This document shows positions 9,271 through 18,470 of a stretch of 64,000 nucleotides of DNA, one piece after another. Origin of the DNA: Bacteroidales bacterium (GTDB lineage Bacteria > Bacteroidota > Bacteroidia > Bacteroidales > VadinHA17). Under the pieces are notes generated by a model. The model did no database searches, was not told the DNA's origin, and saw nothing but the letters and a program-made list of their open reading frames with translations. Every line of letters starts with the position of its first letter. Within the stretch, counting starts at the first letter, position 1. A program made the position numbers and the translations under genes. The stretch lies in NCBI GenBank assembly GCA_016709865.1, contig JADJLX010000006.1, forward strand, positions 124,001 to 188,000, given 5' to 3'.

Positions 9271-11097
9271 TTAATTTATTACAATATCAATCTCAGGATA
9301 TCTTGAATACTTAACCTTATTTGATAAAAGCAATCCTGTTAAAAGAGTAAGCGGCCCGACTCTGCCGATAAACATCAGACAAATTACAATAATCTTTCCA
9401 TTCTGACTAAAAGTTGAAGTTTCAGCCAGACTTAGACCGACAGTACTGAAAGCCGAGACTGCTTCGAACAGCAGGTGTACCGGATTTTTGGACGGTTCGG
9501 AAATCATAAGACAGAAAAAGCCGATTGTAACAATCATAAGGGAAAGGAAAATTATTGCCAATACTCTGGCGATGGTGCTTGAACCAATCTCCCGGTTTCC
9601 TATCTTCATATACTGCCGGCCTTTAATACTGTTATATGCAGATCTGAAGGCAATGGCAAAGGTGGTAGTTTTTATACCGCCCCCGGTCGATCCCGGAGAG
9701 GCTCCAATCCACATCAGAATTATCATAAGAAATATTGTAGGATAACCCCAGAGAGAAATATCCGTGATGTTGAAACCTGCAGTTCTTGCACTTACACTTC
9801 CGAAAAAAGACACAATAATTTTATCTGTGTTACTTAGACCACTAATGCTGTTCCCCGACTCAAAAAGATAATAAAGGCCGGTACCGAAAACTATCAGAAT
9901 AAATGTCATCAGAACGGCAATTCTTCCTGAAATATTCATCTGATTATGAATTAAATAAATCCTTTTTCTTATTATTTTTCTAATTAGAACGATTATTACC
10001 TGCTTAAAAAATGAATATATATTTAACAATACAGGAAACCCGATTCCTCCAAGGATAATAAGTAGTGCAATTGTTATCTGAACATAGTAATTATGTTTTA
10101 ACCCGGTTGAAAATAACCCATCTGATAAAGTTGAAAAACCTGCATTACAGAAAGCAGATATGGAATGAAATATTGCAAACAGAAACTTATTATCTGAGTC
10201 AATATCAAGACTATAAAATATTATTATCGCACCAACTGCCTCAGTCATGAAAGTCCATAAGATAATCTTGGTAAGTAACTTGAACAGGCTCTCCAACGAC
10301 TGGGAAGAGAATATCTCTTTTAGTAATAATCTGTCGCGAAAAGATGAACCTGATGCAAAAACAAAACTAAAGAAGCCTGTAAATGTCATAATACCAAGGC
10401 CACCTATCTGGATAAGGCACAGTATGATTATTTTTCCCAGAGGAGTAAATGCAGTTGCAGTATCCACAACTATCAGACCGGTTACGCAGACGGCACTTAC
10501 AGAAGTAAATAAAGAGTCGAGAAAAGTTAAAGGAATATTATGAGCTTTTGGAAGCATTAATAATCCTGATCCAATAAAAATAATAATCAAAAAACTACTT
10601 GAGAACAGAAGGGCAGGCGGTATATTAATTGAGCTTATAACCCTCGCAAAAACAGATATTTCAGATATAGCAATAATAAACATTGCAGTTATTACAGGTA
10701 TGTTTCCGAAGAAGAAGGCCCAGAATGGCTTGTTGCTTGTTACAATATTGAAATTTGACAGCAATACAAATGTTGAAAAAAGAAATACCACCAATTCGAA
10801 AATTGCTGAAATAGGTGTCTTTCTTCTGAAATGTAACAATTCAGGCAGGAACTTGGTAATGAAAAGTATTACAAACAGTATTCTGAAAGCTGAGATGAGC
10901 TTTAAGATATTTTCCTCAGTGTTTGTAAAACCTATATAAAAAAGGAAGCTGGCGAAAAAAAAGAAAAGTGTAATAGTAAATATTAAACGACTAACTCTTG
11001 TGAAGTAGTCAACTGATGATTTAAGTCTGTCAGAAGCTCTGAATAACCACTTGAAGAGCTTTTCCCTCTTCTTTTCTTTTTCGTCAAATAGATTCAT
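9271..11097 (-). CDS. ktrB: Potassium transporter membrane subunit (TrkH/KtrB family)
   Basis: The 608-residue polytopic membrane protein has the four-fold TrkH/KtrB pore repeat. Filter-like segments are visible as SVCVTGLIVVD-type (SAVCVTGL), SAFCNAGFS, SARTAGFN and SAFSTVGLS. The conserved IIQIGGLGIMTF-type and GSTGGGIKTTT segments are present. There is an extended N-terminus with about four extra helices (residues 30-160). It carries K+ across the inner membrane and is gated by the RCK subunit encoded just downstream (17 bp). The gene begins 14 bp after mutS, so mutS-ktrB-ktrA probably form one transcript. Confidence 0.92.
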   Translation of the reverse strand: MNLFDEKEKKREKLFKWLFRASDRLKSSVDYFTRVSRLIFTITLFFFFASFLFYIGFTNTEENILKLISAFRILFVILFITKFLPELLHFRRKTPISAIFELVVFLFSTFVLLSNFNIVTSNKPFWAFFFGNIPVITAMFIIAISEISVFARVISSINIPPALLFSSSFLIIIFIGSGLLMLPKAHNIPLTFLDSLFTSVSAVCVTGLIVVDTATAFTPLGKIIILCLIQIGGLGIMTFTGFFSFVFASGSSFRDRLLLKEIFSSQSLESLFKLLTKIILWTFMTEAVGAIIIFYSLDIDSDNKFLFAIFHSISAFCNAGFSTLSDGLFSTGLKHNYYVQITIALLIILGGIGFPVLLNIYSFFKQVIIVLIRKIIRKRIYLIHNQMNISGRIAVLMTFILIVFGTGLYYLFESGNSISGLSNTDKIIVSFFGSVSARTAGFNITDISLWGYPTIFLMIILMWIGASPGSTGGGIKTTTFAIAFRSAYNSIKGRQYMKIGNREIGSSTIARVLAIIFLSLMIVTIGFFCLMISEPSKNPVHLLFEAVSAFSTVGLSLAETSTFSQNGKIIVICLMFIGRVGPLTLLTGLLLSNKVKYSRYPEIDIVIN

Positions 11098-11111
11098 TAC
11101 AGAAATATAAT

Positions 11112-13721
11112 CTATTTAAGATGCTTTTTGATGTTATAAAGCTTATTAAGCGCTTCTACAGGAGTTAGATTGTCGATATCTATTTCAAGGATTTCATCCC
11201 TTATCTGCTTAAGTACAGGATCATCGAGCTGAAAAATGCTCAGCTGCATGCCTTCCCTGTGACCGGCAATATCAGCAATAGGTTTTTTCAGTTCCTTTTT
11301 TTCATGGCTCTGTTCAAGTTCTTTCAGAATCTCATCTGCTCTTGTTACAACACTCTTTGGCATCCCCGCCATACGGGCAACATGAATACCAAAACTATGC
11401 TCACTGCCTCCGCGCTTCAGCTTACGGAGGAAAATCACTTTATTATTAAGCTCTTTTATTGAAACATTATAATTCTTTACCCTTGAAAATGAATTTTCCA
11501 TCTCATTAAGTTCATGATAATGAGTAGCAAAGAGGGTCTTGGCCCTGAACTTGTTTTCATGAAGATACTCAACCATAGCCCATGCTATGGAGATGCCGTC
11601 GTATGTGCTTGTTCCCCTGCCTATTTCATCGAGAAGCACAAGACTGCGGTCAGAGAGGTTATTAAGAATACTGGCTGTCTCGTTCATTTCAACCATGAAA
11701 GTCGATTCCCCGAGACTGATATTATCGGAGGCTCCCACCCTTGTAAAGATTTTGTCAACCATACCTATCTTTGCAGCTTTTGCCGGAACAAAACACCCGG
11801 TCTGAGCCATAAGAACGATAAGGGCAGTCTGTCTGAGAAGTGCAGATTTCCCCGACATGTTCGGACCTGTAAGTATTACTATCTGCTGATCTTCGGTATC
11901 AAGAACAAGATCATTCGGCACATAGGACTCACCTGTAGGCAATTGCTTTTCAATAACCGGATGACGGCCTTCTGTTATGTCGAGGACCCTGGTATCATTC
12001 AGAAGAGGCCTCACATAATTTTTTTCTGAAGAAATCACAGCAAAAGACTGCAGGCAATCGAGACGGGCAATAAGTGAAGAGTTCAGCTGGATAGGAGGAA
12101 TATATTCAAGTATCGCCAGCACAATGTCATTGAATAGTCTCGTTTCAAGTGATATGATCTTTTCTTCAGCGCCAAGTATCTTGCTTTCATATTCCTTAAG
12201 CTCTTCGGTTATATAACGTTCTGCGCTTACAAGTGTCTGTTTCCTTATCCATTCAGGCGGCACTTTATCTTTATGGGTATTTCTTACTTCAATGTAATAG
12301 CCAAATACATTATTAAAGCTGACTTTGAGCGAGGTAATTCCTGTTCTCTCGCTTTCACGTTTCTGCAGATCTTCAAGATATTCCTTTCCGTGGTACTGAA
12401 TCTTACGCAGTTCATCCAGCTCCTCTGAAATTCCTGAAGCAATAGCATTGCCTTTTGTTATCTGTACTGGCGGATCATTATTAAGTTCCTTCTCAATCTT
12501 ATCAGCAATCAGCTTACATGGATTCAGCTGTTCTGCCAGTTTAACAAGCGGAATAGATCCACTGTTATTACAGATCTCTTTCAGCGGTTCAATTGCGAAA
12601 AGAGCTCGTTTAAGCTGAACAACCTCCCTTGGATTAATCCGGCTTACAGCCACCTTTGAAATAAGCCTTTCAAGATCGCCCACCTGCCTGATAAGAGCGG
12701 CAATTTCATCTTTTGATGCCGGATTTTCTGTAAGATATTGAACAATATCGAGACGTTCATTTACAGGTTGCATATCCTTGAGAGGGAGAGCCAGCCATCG
12801 TTTCAGCAGTCGCCCACCCATGGGAGATATCGTACGGTCCATCACATCAATCAGGGTTCTTGCTCCCTCATAGGGTGAATGGAAAAGCTCAAGATTCTTT
12901 ATCGTGAATTTATCGAGCCAGACATATCTGTTTTCCTCAATTCGTGAAAGATTTGTAATATGGCCGAGCTGCTCGTGCTGAGTGATATCAAGATAATAAA
13001 GGATAGCGCCTGCCGCAATAACACCGTATGTAAGATTCTGAACGCCAAATCCTTTAAGGGAAGAGGTTTCAAACTGTTTGGTCAGCCTGTCATTCGCAGC
13101 CTCGGGTCTGAAGATCCAGTCATCGAGCTTAAAGGTATAGAACTTAGGTCCAAAGTATTCAAGGAAAAGGTCTTTCTTTCCTTTCTCAAAAAGTACTTCT
13201 TTCGGCTGAAAATTATTCAGCATCTGATCTATATATTCTATAGTACCTTCCGAAGTAAGGAACTCGCCGGTGGATATATCCAGAAAAGCTACGCCTGCAA
13301 TTTTCTTATCTATGTGAACAGCCGCAAGAAAGTTATTCTCCTTATGATTGAGAACATTCTCATTTAGGGAAACTCCTGGTGTTACAAGCTCGATTATACC
13401 CCTTTTTACTATCTTCTTGGTGAGTTTTGGGTCTTCCAACTGTTCACAAATTGCCACCCTCTGTCCGGCTCTTACCAGACGCGGAAGATACGTATCAAGT
13501 GCATGATAAGGGAAACCGGCAAGTTCAACAAAAGAGGCTGATCCGTTAGCTCTTCTGGTAAGTGTAATACCAAGTATTTCAGATGTTCTGATTGCATCAT
13601 CTCCAAAAGTCTCATAAAAATCACCTACCCTGAATAGAAGTATTGCATCAGGATGCTTGGTCTTGATGTCGTAATACTGCTTCATCAGCGGTGTCTCTAC
13701 ATACTTATGGAGATCAGACAT
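11112..13721 (-). CDS. mutS: DNA mismatch repair protein MutS
   Basis: Full-length MutS of 869 residues. The mismatch-reading Phe-X-Glu motif is F35-Y36-E37 in GDFYETFG. Connector, core and clamp domains follow, then the ABC-type ATPase with Walker A GPNMSGKS at residues 619-626, a Walker B with [14 protein letters not shown], and the conserved FATHYHEL histidine. The C-terminus ([11 protein letters not shown]) is normal. The protein recognises mispairs and recruits MutL. A TAnnTTTG promoter box lies 48-55 bp upstream. It heads the mutS-ktrB-ktrA unit. Confidence 0.98.
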   Translation of the reverse strand: MSDLHKYVETPLMKQYYDIKTKHPDAILLFRVGDFYETFGDDAIRTSEILGITLTRRANGSASFVELAGFPYHALDTYLPRLVRAGQRVAICEQLEDPKLTKKIVKRGIIELVTPGVSLNENVLNHKENNFLAAVHIDKKIAGVAFLDISTGEFLTSEGTIEYIDQMLNNFQPKEVLFEKGKKDLFLEYFGPKFYTFKLDDWIFRPEAANDRLTKQFETSSLKGFGVQNLTYGVIAAGAILYYLDITQHEQLGHITNLSRIEENRYVWLDKFTIKNLELFHSPYEGARTLIDVMDRTISPMGGRLLKRWLALPLKDMQPVNERLDIVQYLTENPASKDEIAALIRQVGDLERLISKVAVSRINPREVVQLKRALFAIEPLKEICNNSGSIPLVKLAEQLNPCKLIADKIEKELNNDPPVQITKGNAIASGISEELDELRKIQYHGKEYLEDLQKRESERTGITSLKVSFNNVFGYYIEVRNTHKDKVPPEWIRKQTLVSAERYITEELKEYESKILGAEEKIISLETRLFNDIVLAILEYIPPIQLNSSLIARLDCLQSFAVISSEKNYVRPLLNDTRVLDITEGRHPVIEKQLPTGESYVPNDLVLDTEDQQIVILTGPNMSGKSALLRQTALIVLMAQTGCFVPAKAAKIGMVDKIFTRVGASDNISLGESTFMVEMNETASILNNLSDRSLVLLDEIGRGTSTYDGISIAWAMVEYLHENKFRAKTLFATHYHELNEMENSFSRVKNYNVSIKELNNKVIFLRKLKRGGSEHSFGIHVARMAGMPKSVVTRADEILKELEQSHEKKELKKPIADIAGHREGMQLSIFQLDDPVLKQIRDEILEIDIDNLTPVEALNKLYNIKKHLK

Positions 13722-13768
13722 TTATTAAGGTTCTTATAATGGTTAGTTTATAATCAACCGGTAGTTAA

Positions 13769-13776
13769 CAAAGATA
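13769..13776 (-). promoter_or_regulatory. Bacteroidota -7 box for mutS
   Basis: On the minus strand the sequence reads TATCTTTG, an exact match to TAnnTTTG, 48 bp before the mutS ATG. A clear TTTG at the -33 position is not seen. Confidence 0.45.
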
Positions 13777-13860
13777 CACTCCCTATGGTATTAATAAAAG
13801 CCTTTTTTAAATTTATTAAGACTCCTGATCGTTTATTGAATGAATACACTTTTCAATTGT

Positions 13861-13958
13861 TTCTCTCTGTGTAACTCTGTGTAACCTCTGTGCAACTCTG
13901 TGTTAAAAAAAGAACTGTCACAGAGAGACACTGAGGTTACACAGAGAGACACTGAGAA
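13861..13958. repeat. CTCTGTG-type palindromic repeat, copy 2
   Basis: This is a second copy of the element at 5561-5661: CTCTGTGT words on the left, inverted CACAGAG words on the right, with a 26-bp identical core at 13911-13936. Unlike copy 1 it lies between divergent genes, upstream of the saccharopine dehydrogenase-like gene and outside the mutS promoter. Confidence 0.75.
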
Positions 13959-14015
13959 AACATTATGAATATCATAGTTTCTATTAAAGAGAATATCTAA
14001 CTTGGGAGTAAATAT

Positions 14016-15407
14016 ATGTGTATGAAGAAGGTACTTATTCTCGGAGCAGGACTGGTAGTTAAGCCGATGGTAGAATATCTGCTTAAAAATAATATTGGAC
14101 TTACAATTGCCTCTCCTATGAAAGCGAGAGCTGATGAGATGATAATGGGCAATCCAAATGGCTCTTCTGTAGACTGGTCGATGGATGATCCTGAAACACT
14201 TGAGAGACTTGTTTCTGAGCATGATATCACTGTAAGTCTGTTGCCATATAAATACCATACCGATGTGGCAAAGATTTGTCTGCACTTTCATAAATCACTG
14301 GTAACAACTTCATATGTCCAGAAAGAAATGATCCCTCTTGATGAGCCGGCAAGGAAAGCCGGAGTACTGTTTCTGAATGAAATCGGGCTCGATCCGGGCA
14401 TCGATCATATGTCGGCCATGAAGATTATCGATCATATCCATAATAAAGGCGGTAAGGTGGAAGAGTTCTATTCACTCTGCGGTGCCTTGCCGGCTCCGGA
14501 GTCTGCCGATAACCCTATGAAATATAAATTCTCCTGGAGCCCGAAAGGAGTAGTACTGGCCAGCCGAAACAGTGCTCTTTATCTTAAAAACGGGAAACAG
14601 GTTTTCATTGAACCGGTAAATCTGTTTAAAGACAGGTTCTCGTACAATTTTCCAGGGATAGGAGACCTTGAAGTTTATCCCAACAGGGACTCAATCAGTT
14701 ATATGGATATATATGGCATCCCTGAAACAAAAACAATGTACCGCGGAACTTTCAGGTTTAAAGGCTGGTGCGAAACCCTCGATGCAATGAAAAGTCTTAA
14801 CATGCTTGACGATACCATAAGAGATTACCAGGGAATGACATATTCTGAATTCCTTGCAGAGAGAGGCAATGTAACCACAAATGATCTTAAAAAGAATATA
14901 GCAGCCAGACTCGGACTTGATGAGGATTCGGTTGCTCTCAGATCGTTTGAATTCCTTGGTCTCTTCTCTGATGAAGTACTGAATTACAGATCGACATCTC
15001 CATTTGATATAACATCCGACAGGATGATAAAAAAAATGGTCCTGGCGGATAATGAACGCGATATGGTAATACTTCAGCATGTATTTCTGGCTGAATATAA
15101 TGATGGGAAAAAGGAAGTGATCAAATCATCAATGCTCGATTTCGGATCTCCTTCAACAAATACCTCAATAGCAAGAACAGTTGCTCTGCCTGCTGCTATT
15201 GCCGTAAGGATGATTCTTGAGAACAAGATTCAGATAACCGGCGTGCACAGACCTGTAGTGCCTCAGATCTATAATCCTGTACTTGATGAATTAAAAACTC
15301 TTGGAATAGAAATGAAAGAGGAGTATGGGTTGCTGGAGAGTGAAATGATTTGCCCCCCTTTAGGGGGGTTGGGGGGCATTAAAATTTCAAATAAAAATCC
15401 TTTGTAA
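14016..15407 (+). CDS. Saccharopine dehydrogenase-like oxidoreductase (LYS9 type)
   Basis: The 463-residue protein has an N-terminal NAD(P)-binding Rossmann fold (VLILGAGLVVKPMVEYL) and a C-terminal saccharopine-reductase domain (FLNEIGLDPGIDHMSAM, FSWSPKGVV, YRGTFRFKGW). This architecture is typical of glutamate-forming saccharopine dehydrogenases of the LYS9 type, which join or split lysine and glutamate skeletons. GGGAG at 14004-14008 sits 7 nt before the first ATG and favours that start over the ATG two codons later. The last 16 or so residues (CPPLGGLGGI onward) come from a G/C-box repeat and look like an acquired tail. The stop codon lies 29 bp inside the convergent methyltransferase gene. 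Confidence 0.85.
   Translation: MCMKKVLILGAGLVVKPMVEYLLKNNIGLTIASPMKARADEMIMGNPNGSSVDWSMDDPETLERLVSEHDITVSLLPYKYHTDVAKICLHFHKSLVTTSYVQKEMIPLDEPARKAGVLFLNEIGLDPGIDHMSAMKIIDHIHNKGGKVEEFYSLCGALPAPESADNPMKYKFSWSPKGVVLASRNSALYLKNGKQVFIEPVNLFKDRFSYNFPGIGDLEVYPNRDSISYMDIYGIPETKTMYRGTFRFKGWCETLDAMKSLNMLDDTIRDYQGMTYSEFLAERGNVTTNDLKKNIAARLGLDEDSVALRSFEFLGLFSDEVLNYRSTSPFDITSDRMIKKMVLADNERDMVILQHVFLAEYNDGKKEVIKSSMLDFGSPSTNTSIARTVALPAAIAVRMILENKIQITGVHRPVVPQIYNPVLDELKTLGIEMKEEYGLLESEMICPPLGGLGGIKISNKNPL
15352..15377. repeat. GC-box repeat at a convergent junction
   Basis: A 26-bp block of C6-TTTA-G6-TT-G6 form. It is identical to 63233-63258 and closely related to 63163-63188 (inverted) and 57217-57238. 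The central CCCCCC/GGGGGG words can form a tight hairpin. Here it is translated as the C-terminus of the saccharopine dehydrogenase-like protein and ends 2 bp before the stop of the opposite gene. Confidence 0.8.
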
Positions 15408-16089
15408 GTGCTTTATAATCATCTGTAAATTCATGCCGCTCACCACGTTCTATTGTGAGAATCTTCTCAGTCAGCTTGAGTCGCTCCCTGGAAAATGTCA
15501 TTATTAAACGCCTGACATCAGATGTGGGCAATGGCTTTATTTTTAAGATTTTATTACAGTATAGTCCATACTGCTGGGCTTCAGCTATAAATATTGTGCC
15601 CTCAACATATGGCATGATAAGCTGAAAAATGCCACCATCATTAAGGAGTTTGGCAACACCATTAAGTAAATCGGCAGATGATAAGGAATCATTATGCCGG
15701 GCGGAAGATTTCCGCGGATCGGGATTTTTTAAAGAATCACTGAAGAAAGGCGGATTGGATACAATAAGGTCAAATTTTCTCTCCTCCGGATTAAAAGACT
15801 GGAGATCGCAGTTTATTAGTTTTATTCTGCTCCTCCATTTGCATTTGGCAACATTTTCCTCAGCCTGAAGGAAAGACTCATAATCAGGTTCAATCGAAAC
15901 AATTTCAGCTTCACATCTCTGGGCAAGCATAATTGTTATCAAACCGGTTCCTGTGCCAATATCAAGTATGTATTTCCTGTTTATCGCATCAGCAACTGCC
16001 CCAAGCAGAACACCATCGGTGCCTACTTTAAATGCAGCCTTTTCCTGAAATATTGTAAACTCTTTAAAGGTGAAGTGACTGTTGGCCAT
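15379..16089 (-). CDS. trmN6: tRNA1(Val) adenine-37 N6-methyltransferase-like (TrmN6/YfiC)
   Basis: The 236-residue protein starts FTFKEFTIFQEKAAFKVGTDGVLLGA, typical of this family. It has the SAM-binding motif LDIGTGTGLI at about residue 44, an acidic IEPD after strand 2, and the catalytic NPPF near residue 112. The family methylates N6 of an adenine next to the tRNA anticodon. NPPF excludes a plain small-molecule methyltransferase. The 3' end overlaps the convergent neighbour by 29 bp with a G/C repeat just beyond the stop. Confidence 0.85.
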   Translation of the reverse strand: MANSHFTFKEFTIFQEKAAFKVGTDGVLLGAVADAINRKYILDIGTGTGLITIMLAQRCEAEIVSIEPDYESFLQAEENVAKCKWRSRIKLINCDLQSFNPEERKFDLIVSNPPFFSDSLKNPDPRKSSARHNDSLSSADLLNGVAKLLNDGGIFQLIMPYVEGTIFIAEAQQYGLYCNKILKIKPLPTSDVRRLIMTFSRERLKLTEKILTIERGERHEFTDDYKALTKDFYLKF

Positions 16090-16154
16090 TATCGGAATTA
16101 TTAATTCAACTTCCCCGGATTATATTTACTTTTACAGCTCGTAAAATTAATTAT

Positions 16155-16925
16155 ATGAAGCTAAAGAAAGCTGATCTCAGGGAGTTTCTTGATGAGAAAG
16201 CAAATAAATATAACAACAGCGATTTTATTGAATCAGACCCGATAAGCATTCCTCACTCATTTACAGAAAAAGAAGATATTGAGATCTCCGGTTTTCTTGC
16301 AGCTGCCATTTCGTGGGGAAACAGAAAGATGATAATAAGAAATGCAACCCGGATGATGGAACTGATGGGCAATGCACCTTTTGATTTCGTTCTGAACCAT
16401 AAGCCTGAAGAACTTAAAAGGCTAAGGGGATTTGTACACAGGACATTCAACGCCGATGACTTTATTTACTTCATAAAAGCCCTTCAGCATATATACCTTG
16501 AGAAGAACGGACTGGAAGCACTTTTCAGGGAATACAGCACAAATGATTCTCTGCAGCCTGCTATTCATCATGTCAGGAACATATTTTTTGAGCTGCCTCA
16601 TTCCTCACGCACCGAGAGACAGCTCTCTGATCCGTTTAAAGGATCAGCAGCAAAAAAAATAAACATGTACCTGCGCTGGATGGTAAGAAACGACAACAGG
16701 GGTGTTGACTTCGGGATCTGGGATTCTATTTCGCCCTCAATCCTTTCGTGCCCGCTTGATGTGCATTCAGGTAATGTTGCTAGGAAACTCGGGTTGATAA
16801 CACGGAATCAGAATGACTCTAAAGCGGTTAATGAATTGGATATGAATCTCCGTGAGATGGATAGTGAGGACCCGGTAAAATACGATTTTGCCCTTTTCGG
16901 ACTAGGTGTTTTTGAAGGTTTCTGA
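16155..16925 (+). CDS. TIGR02757/DUF2400 family protein
   Basis: The 256-residue cytoplasmic protein matches DUF2400/TIGR02757 through FLAAAISWGNRKMIIRN, FVHRTFNADDFIYFI, the NMYLRWMVRND segment and the CPLDVHSGNVARKLGLI segment near the C-terminus. The family is common in Bacteroidota; its biochemical role is unknown. The helical arrangement and the CPLDVHxGxVARxLGL motif resemble HhH-type DNA glycosylase folds, but this is inference only. It is divergent from trmN6 (65 bp). Confidence 0.8.
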   Translation: MKLKKADLREFLDEKANKYNNSDFIESDPISIPHSFTEKEDIEISGFLAAAISWGNRKMIIRNATRMMELMGNAPFDFVLNHKPEELKRLRGFVHRTFNADDFIYFIKALQHIYLEKNGLEALFREYSTNDSLQPAIHHVRNIFFELPHSSRTERQLSDPFKGSAAKKINMYLRWMVRNDNRGVDFGIWDSISPSILSCPLDVHSGNVARKLGLITRNQNDSKAVNELDMNLREMDSEDPVKYDFALFGLGVFEGF

Positions 16926-16964
16926 GACTCTGTACGTTTTGGGTATAAAACAATCTTAAAGACT

Positions 16965-18437
16965 ATGATAATTAGAACATTATTAATTTCACTTTCTCTG
17001 ATCACCATCCTGCCTCTGAAGGCACAATATCCTGTTTTTCAGGGTTGTCCGGTGACAATAGACTTCTCAAAACATCTTCGCGATTGGGATGGCTTTGGTT
17101 TCAATTATGTTGAAACAGCCCAGACAATTGATTATGAAACCGATGCAAAAGATTATGGAGGATTCAGCATAATGACAGAACAAAGCCGTAAGGAGATAAC
17201 TGATCTTGTATTCGGTGAAGAAGGTCTGAAACCAGGGCTGATCAAAATGTTCCTCGATCCTTTTCACCAGGATAAACCGGGAGGGAACTATGACCACGAG
17301 TCTTCAACTTCCAACATGAGATTGTTTGTGAGAATGGGAATTGAGAAGACACGCTCACGTGGAGGAGATCTGCAGATCATAACCACACTTTACGGACCTC
17401 CTGCCTACATGACACTTCAGAAAGTTATGCGTGGACGTGACCTTGATCCATCGAATAAAACTGATCTGGCTAACTACCTGATCGACTGGGCGAAATTCCT
17501 GAAAGACAAAGAGAAGTTCCCTGTCAGGTACATTTCCCTTCATAATGAAGGTGAAGACTGGGAACGGTGGCCCTGGGACGGAAAAGAAGGTAATATCGGG
17601 AAAGGCCACGATTACAATTTGTTCTGGCCTACCTCACAGATTTGCGATTTTCTGACGTTTATGCAACCAATGCTCGACAAGGCAGGGATGAAAGATGTTA
17701 TGGTTACAAACGGAGAACCGACTAACTGGTATCGTTTCAGCTTCTGGGGACTTCCCGAGGCTTTAGGATCAGATGCAACAGCTCTTGAGAATCTTGGTCT
17801 GATCACATCACATGGATTTTATGTTGGAGGTTATGAAAACAGGTGGTATGGAAGTCATACCGGCCAGGGAGTAAATTACCTCAGGTCATTGAGACCGGAG
17901 CTTCATGCATGGGTTACTTCAACTTCATGGAGCAAAATGGATTCGAGGTTCGTGAAAGAGATCTGGGGAAACATTTATGAGGCAGGTGTAAACGGTCTTA
18001 TTCCGTGGGCCGGGATACAGAGGCCTCCTTTGTGGGTCGGAGGAGATCCCAATCCTGGCTGCGCATTTATAGTAAATGAAGATGGCAGTTGGGAGATTAC
18101 GCCCGGTTACTATTTCTACAAACAGGTAACCAGAGCAGGCCAGTCTGGGATGAAAGTCGCATACACAATGTCCATGGACAGCGAGATTCCTGTAATTGCT
18201 TTCTCTGCCAACACGACAAAAAACAAAGATGCATTTGTGATCACTAATACTAACATGAGCAAGGCAAAAAAGGTAGAAATTACATTAAAAGGTACAAAAA
18301 CATTTAAGTTTATGAGCTACAGAACGAGTGCCAACGAAGAGAATTACAGAGACCTTGGAGAAGTTACTGTTTCAGGCGGTAAACTTATCTATGATGCTCC
18401 GCCTAATTCATCAACAACATTTTTTGCTGTTAATTAA
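16965..18437 (+). CDS. GH30-like secreted glycosidase homologue, nucleophile apparently missing
   Basis: The 490-residue protein has a signal peptide (to about A20-Q21), a TIM barrel with SLHNEGED (Glu195 as expected acid/base) and a C-terminal beta domain, the layout of clan GH-A family 30. At the strand where GH30 and GH39 enzymes carry the nucleophile in a WxTE motif, this protein reads WVTSTSW (Ser319). The partner Glu seems to be absent, so hydrolysis by the usual retaining mechanism is doubtful. The gene is followed after 33 bp by an enolase-superfamily gene on the same strand, probably in one transcript. Glucuronic or other acid-sugar metabolism would link both, but that is inference. 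Confidence 0.65.
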   Translation: MIIRTLLISLSLITILPLKAQYPVFQGCPVTIDFSKHLRDWDGFGFNYVETAQTIDYETDAKDYGGFSIMTEQSRKEITDLVFGEEGLKPGLIKMFLDPFHQDKPGGNYDHESSTSNMRLFVRMGIEKTRSRGGDLQIITTLYGPPAYMTLQKVMRGRDLDPSNKTDLANYLIDWAKFLKDKEKFPVRYISLHNEGEDWERWPWDGKEGNIGKGHDYNLFWPTSQICDFLTFMQPMLDKAGMKDVMVTNGEPTNWYRFSFWGLPEALGSDATALENLGLITSHGFYVGGYENRWYGSHTGQGVNYLRSLRPELHAWVTSTSWSKMDSRFVKEIWGNIYEAGVNGLIPWAGIQRPPLWVGGDPNPGCAFIVNEDGSWEITPGYYFYKQVTRAGQSGMKVAYTMSMDSEIPVIAFSANTTKNKDAFVITNTNMSKAKKVEITLKGTKTFKFMSYRTSANEENYRDLGEVTVSGGKLIYDAPPNSSTTFFAVN

Positions 18438-18470
18438 TTAACAATAACCGCTGAAACATCAATTATTGAA

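Noticed and set aside
13833..14291. Minus-strand frame of 152 residues across the CTCTGTG repeat
   Set aside because: It contains repeat-derived ELHRGYTELHRE-like text and overlaps the start of a well-supported gene on the other strand.
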